Shown: positions 4,509 through 6,219 of the stretch, piece by piece
How positions within the stretch are numbered: position 1 is the stretch's first letter
Layout of the letters: the number at the start of each line of letters is the position of its first letter
Assembly: GCA_035267815.1 (NCBI GenBank)
Contig: DATFLK010000097.1
Span: 1-6,219 of the forward strand
Source: DATFLK01 sp035267815
Lineage (GTDB): Bacteria; Pseudomonadota; Zetaproteobacteria; Mariprofundales; Mariprofundaceae
Length of the DNA: 6,219 nucleotides
Direction: 5' to 3'
Notes under the pieces: model-generated
What the model saw: only the letters and a program-made list of their open reading frames with translations
Databases searched by the model: none
Told to the model about the DNA's origin: nothing
Position numbers and translations under genes: made by a program

Positions 4509-6219
4509 GCATCTTTAAGAGCCTGGAGGTGGCCGCGACCAGCCTGCGAACCCAGCAGCAGGCGATGGATGTGATTTCGCAGAATATCGCCAACGTGAAC
4601 ACGCCCGGCTATTCACGGCAGACACCGCAACTGGTCAGTGCGCAGCCGGACCATATTTATAGCAAAGGCCAGTCGGTGAGTCTGGGCAATGGCGTGGCAT
4701 TGGCAAATGTCCAGCGTTCGGTCGACTCCGCGTTGACGGCCGCCCAGTTCGCCAATAACAGTCAGCTGTCGTATGCCCAGACCATGCAGCAGGGCCTGTC
4801 CGGGGTGCAGGCAGCATTTGGCAGCCTCGGCTCCCCTGGTATCGCATCGACGCTGGATGCCTTCTTTACCGCCGAGCAGCAGCTGACCAACACGCCGCAG
4901 GATGCGACCCTGCGACAGCGTGTGCTCTCCAGCGCACAGGATCTCGCCACGCAAATCACCTCCATGCGGAAGCAGTTGACCGATGCACAGAAATCGGCCG
5001 ACCAGAAGATCGATCCGCTGATTACCAAGACCAATACCCTGCTGGACAAGATCGGTAGCCTGAATCAGAAGATCGCCAAGGTGGAGGCGGGCAATACCGG
5101 TTCGACCGCCAACGATCTGCGGGACCAGCGGGATCAGGCGGTCAGGGATCTTGCCAAACTGATTCCGGTACAGCAGGTGTCGACCAACAATGGCGGCATG
5201 ATGCTCCAGACACCCGGCGGCGGGCTGCTGGTGCAGGGCGGGACGGTCCGCCATCTGCAACATGCTACCGCAAATGGGCCCTCTTTCGGTTCCATCGTCT
5301 TTGCGGATAACGGCTTGCCCGCTTCCGGTATCGACCAGGGTGGAGAGATCGGTGCGCTGGTGGCCCTGCGCGACACCAAGCTGGGCGGTTATATCGGTTC
5401 GCTCGACAGCTTGGCCAAGAATCTGATCTTTTCGGTCAATCAGCAGCACGTCAACGGAACCGGCACCACCGCGGCCTCGACCTATACATCCGGCCAGGCG
5501 GCGACCGCTCCCAATGGCACCACTACGGCAGTGAACCTGGATAACAACGTACCGTTTTCCGGCAAGATCCAGACCGGATCGTTCAAGGTTCATGTGCTCG
5601 ATTCGACGGGGACGCCGCTCAATCCGCCCGGCCCGGGCGGCACGACGATCTCGGTGCAGGCCGGCACTACGACGCTTAGCGGTATCGCGAACCAGATTAA
5701 CGCCATCAACGGGGCCACGGCCAGCGTTTCGAATGGGCGTCTTGTGGTGAACGGAAACGGGAACCGCGTGGTATTCGGGAGTGACAACAGCAACTTTCTG
5801 GCGGCCTATGAGGTGAATGGCTTCTTCCACGGAGGTTCGGCTGGCGATATTTCCGTTTCCAGCGGGATTCAGAATGATCCGGGGCGCATTGCCACGGCAG
5901 CCATCAATCCGACCACCTCCCAAGTTTCCACCAGTGACAATACGGTAGCGAAAGCGATATTGGGACTGCGCGATAAATCGATGAGCGTGGACGGGAGCAG
6001 CGCCGCCAGTCCGGTACAGCGGGCCGGTAATCTGGCTGGCAATTTCGGCCTCGATGTGGCCGCAGCCAACCAACAGGTCTCCTATCGGCAGGCGGAGGCC
6101 AGTTCGCTCTCCTCGCAGCGGCAGTCGGTATCCGGCGTTAACATGGATCAGGAGCTGATCAGTATGCTGAAGTTCCAGCGTGCCTATCAGGGCGCCGCCA
6201 AGGTGATCCAGAGCAGCAA
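4505..6219 (+). CDS. flgK: FlgK, hook-filament junction protein 1 (3' end missing)
   Basis: FlgK (HAP1) forms the first of two rings joining hook to filament and is exported with FlgN as chaperone. The frame is open from GTG 4505 to the window edge, 571 full codons plus two bases. The start is set by GGGAGGTG at 4493-4500 and by the family-like opening SIFKSLEVAATSL. Residues 22-37 (DVISQNIANVNTPGYS) are the rod/hook N-terminal signature. A long helical region covers about 80-225 with DLRDQRDQAVRDLAKLIPV (204-222). An insert of about 345-465 has GSFKVHVLD, TTLSGIANQI, DNSNFLAAYEVNGFF and HGGSAGDISV. The C-terminal helix appears at 541-571 (SVSGVNMDQELISMLKFQRA, then YQGAAKVIQ). By comparison with the family only some 15-30 residues should be missing. 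It overlaps the flgN stop by 4 bases (GTGA). No cysteine is present. Confidence 0.95.
   Translation, partial: MSIFKSLEVAATSLRTQQQAMDVISQNIANVNTPGYSRQTPQLVSAQPDHIYSKGQSVSLGNGVALANVQRSVDSALTAAQFANNSQLSYAQTMQQGLSGVQAAFGSLGSPGIASTLDAFFTAEQQLTNTPQDATLRQRVLSSAQDLATQITSMRKQLTDAQKSADQKIDPLITKTNTLLDKIGSLNQKIAKVEAGNTGSTANDLRDQRDQAVRDLAKLIPVQQVSTNNGGMMLQTPGGGLLVQGGTVRHLQHATANGPSFGSIVFADNGLPASGIDQGGEIGALVALRDTKLGGYIGSLDSLAKNLIFSVNQQHVNGTGTTAASTYTSGQAATAPNGTTTAVNLDNNVPFSGKIQTGSFKVHVLDSTGTPLNPPGPGGTTISVQAGTTTLSGIANQINAINGATASVSNGRLVVNGNGNRVVFGSDNSNFLAAYEVNGFFHGGSAGDISVSSGIQNDPGRIATAAINPTTSQVSTSDNTVAKAILGLRDKSMSVDGSSAASPVQRAGNLAGNFGLDVAAANQQVSYRQAEASSLSSQRQSVSGVNMDQELISMLKFQRAYQGAAKVIQSS

Noticed and set aside
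4613..6073. A 486-codon open frame on the minus strand opposite flgK
   Set aside because: It is the shadow of flgK: an Arg/His/Gly-rich translation with no recognisable domain and no convincing ribosome site, while the + strand encodes an intact, well-recognised FlgK throughout.
1..6219. A novel defence, mobile or biosynthetic system hidden in the window
   Set aside because: Every part of the window is covered by core flagellar genes in a conserved order, with uniform composition and no inserted genes, terminal repeats or recombination sites.

Overview
This window is a densely packed stretch of a flagellar operon, all on the + strand, holding the rod, ring, hook-junction and export-control genes in the order flgF(3' end)-flgG-flgA-flgH-flgI-flgJ-flgM-flgN-flgK(5' part). 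No mobile element, RNA gene, CRISPR array or convincing terminator is visible. There is no gap over 300 bases without a gene; the largest intergenic gap is 15 bases.

The organism is a motile, diderm (Gram-negative) bacterium, because both the outer-membrane L-ring gene (flgH) and the periplasmic P-ring genes (flgI, flgA) are present. Base composition is GC-rich by eye (roughly 60%). The order flgF-G-A-H-I-J-M-N-K, with flgA between flgG and flgH and a short flgJ without a muramidase domain, fits a deltaproteobacterial or zetaproteobacterial type of flagellar locus better than the enteric arrangement. This placement is inference and I cannot name a genus.

Layout: bases 1-87 are the end of flgF (proximal rod). 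Bases 103-888 are flgG (distal rod), 894-1580 flgA (P-ring chaperone), 1577-2269 flgH (L-ring lipoprotein), 2257-3378 flgI (P-ring protein) and 3378-3788 flgJ (rod-binding cap protein). Bases 3775-4065 are flgM (anti-sigma-28 factor), 4059-4508 flgN (export chaperone for FlgK/FlgL) and 4505-6219 flgK (first hook-filament junction protein, cut by the window end). After flgG the genes touch or overlap by 1 to 14 bases, apart from a 5-base gap before flgA, so translational coupling is likely.

The genes follow the order of assembly: rod, P and L rings, the regulatory checkpoint (FlgM leaves the cell once the hook is complete), then the junction protein with its chaperone. The most interesting signal beyond the genes is a sigma-28-like promoter inside the 3' end of flgJ, correctly placed to give flgM (and flgN-flgK) a late transcript under control of the very sigma factor that FlgM inhibits. 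Otherwise this is ordinary core flagellar sequence, and I see no undescribed system in it.
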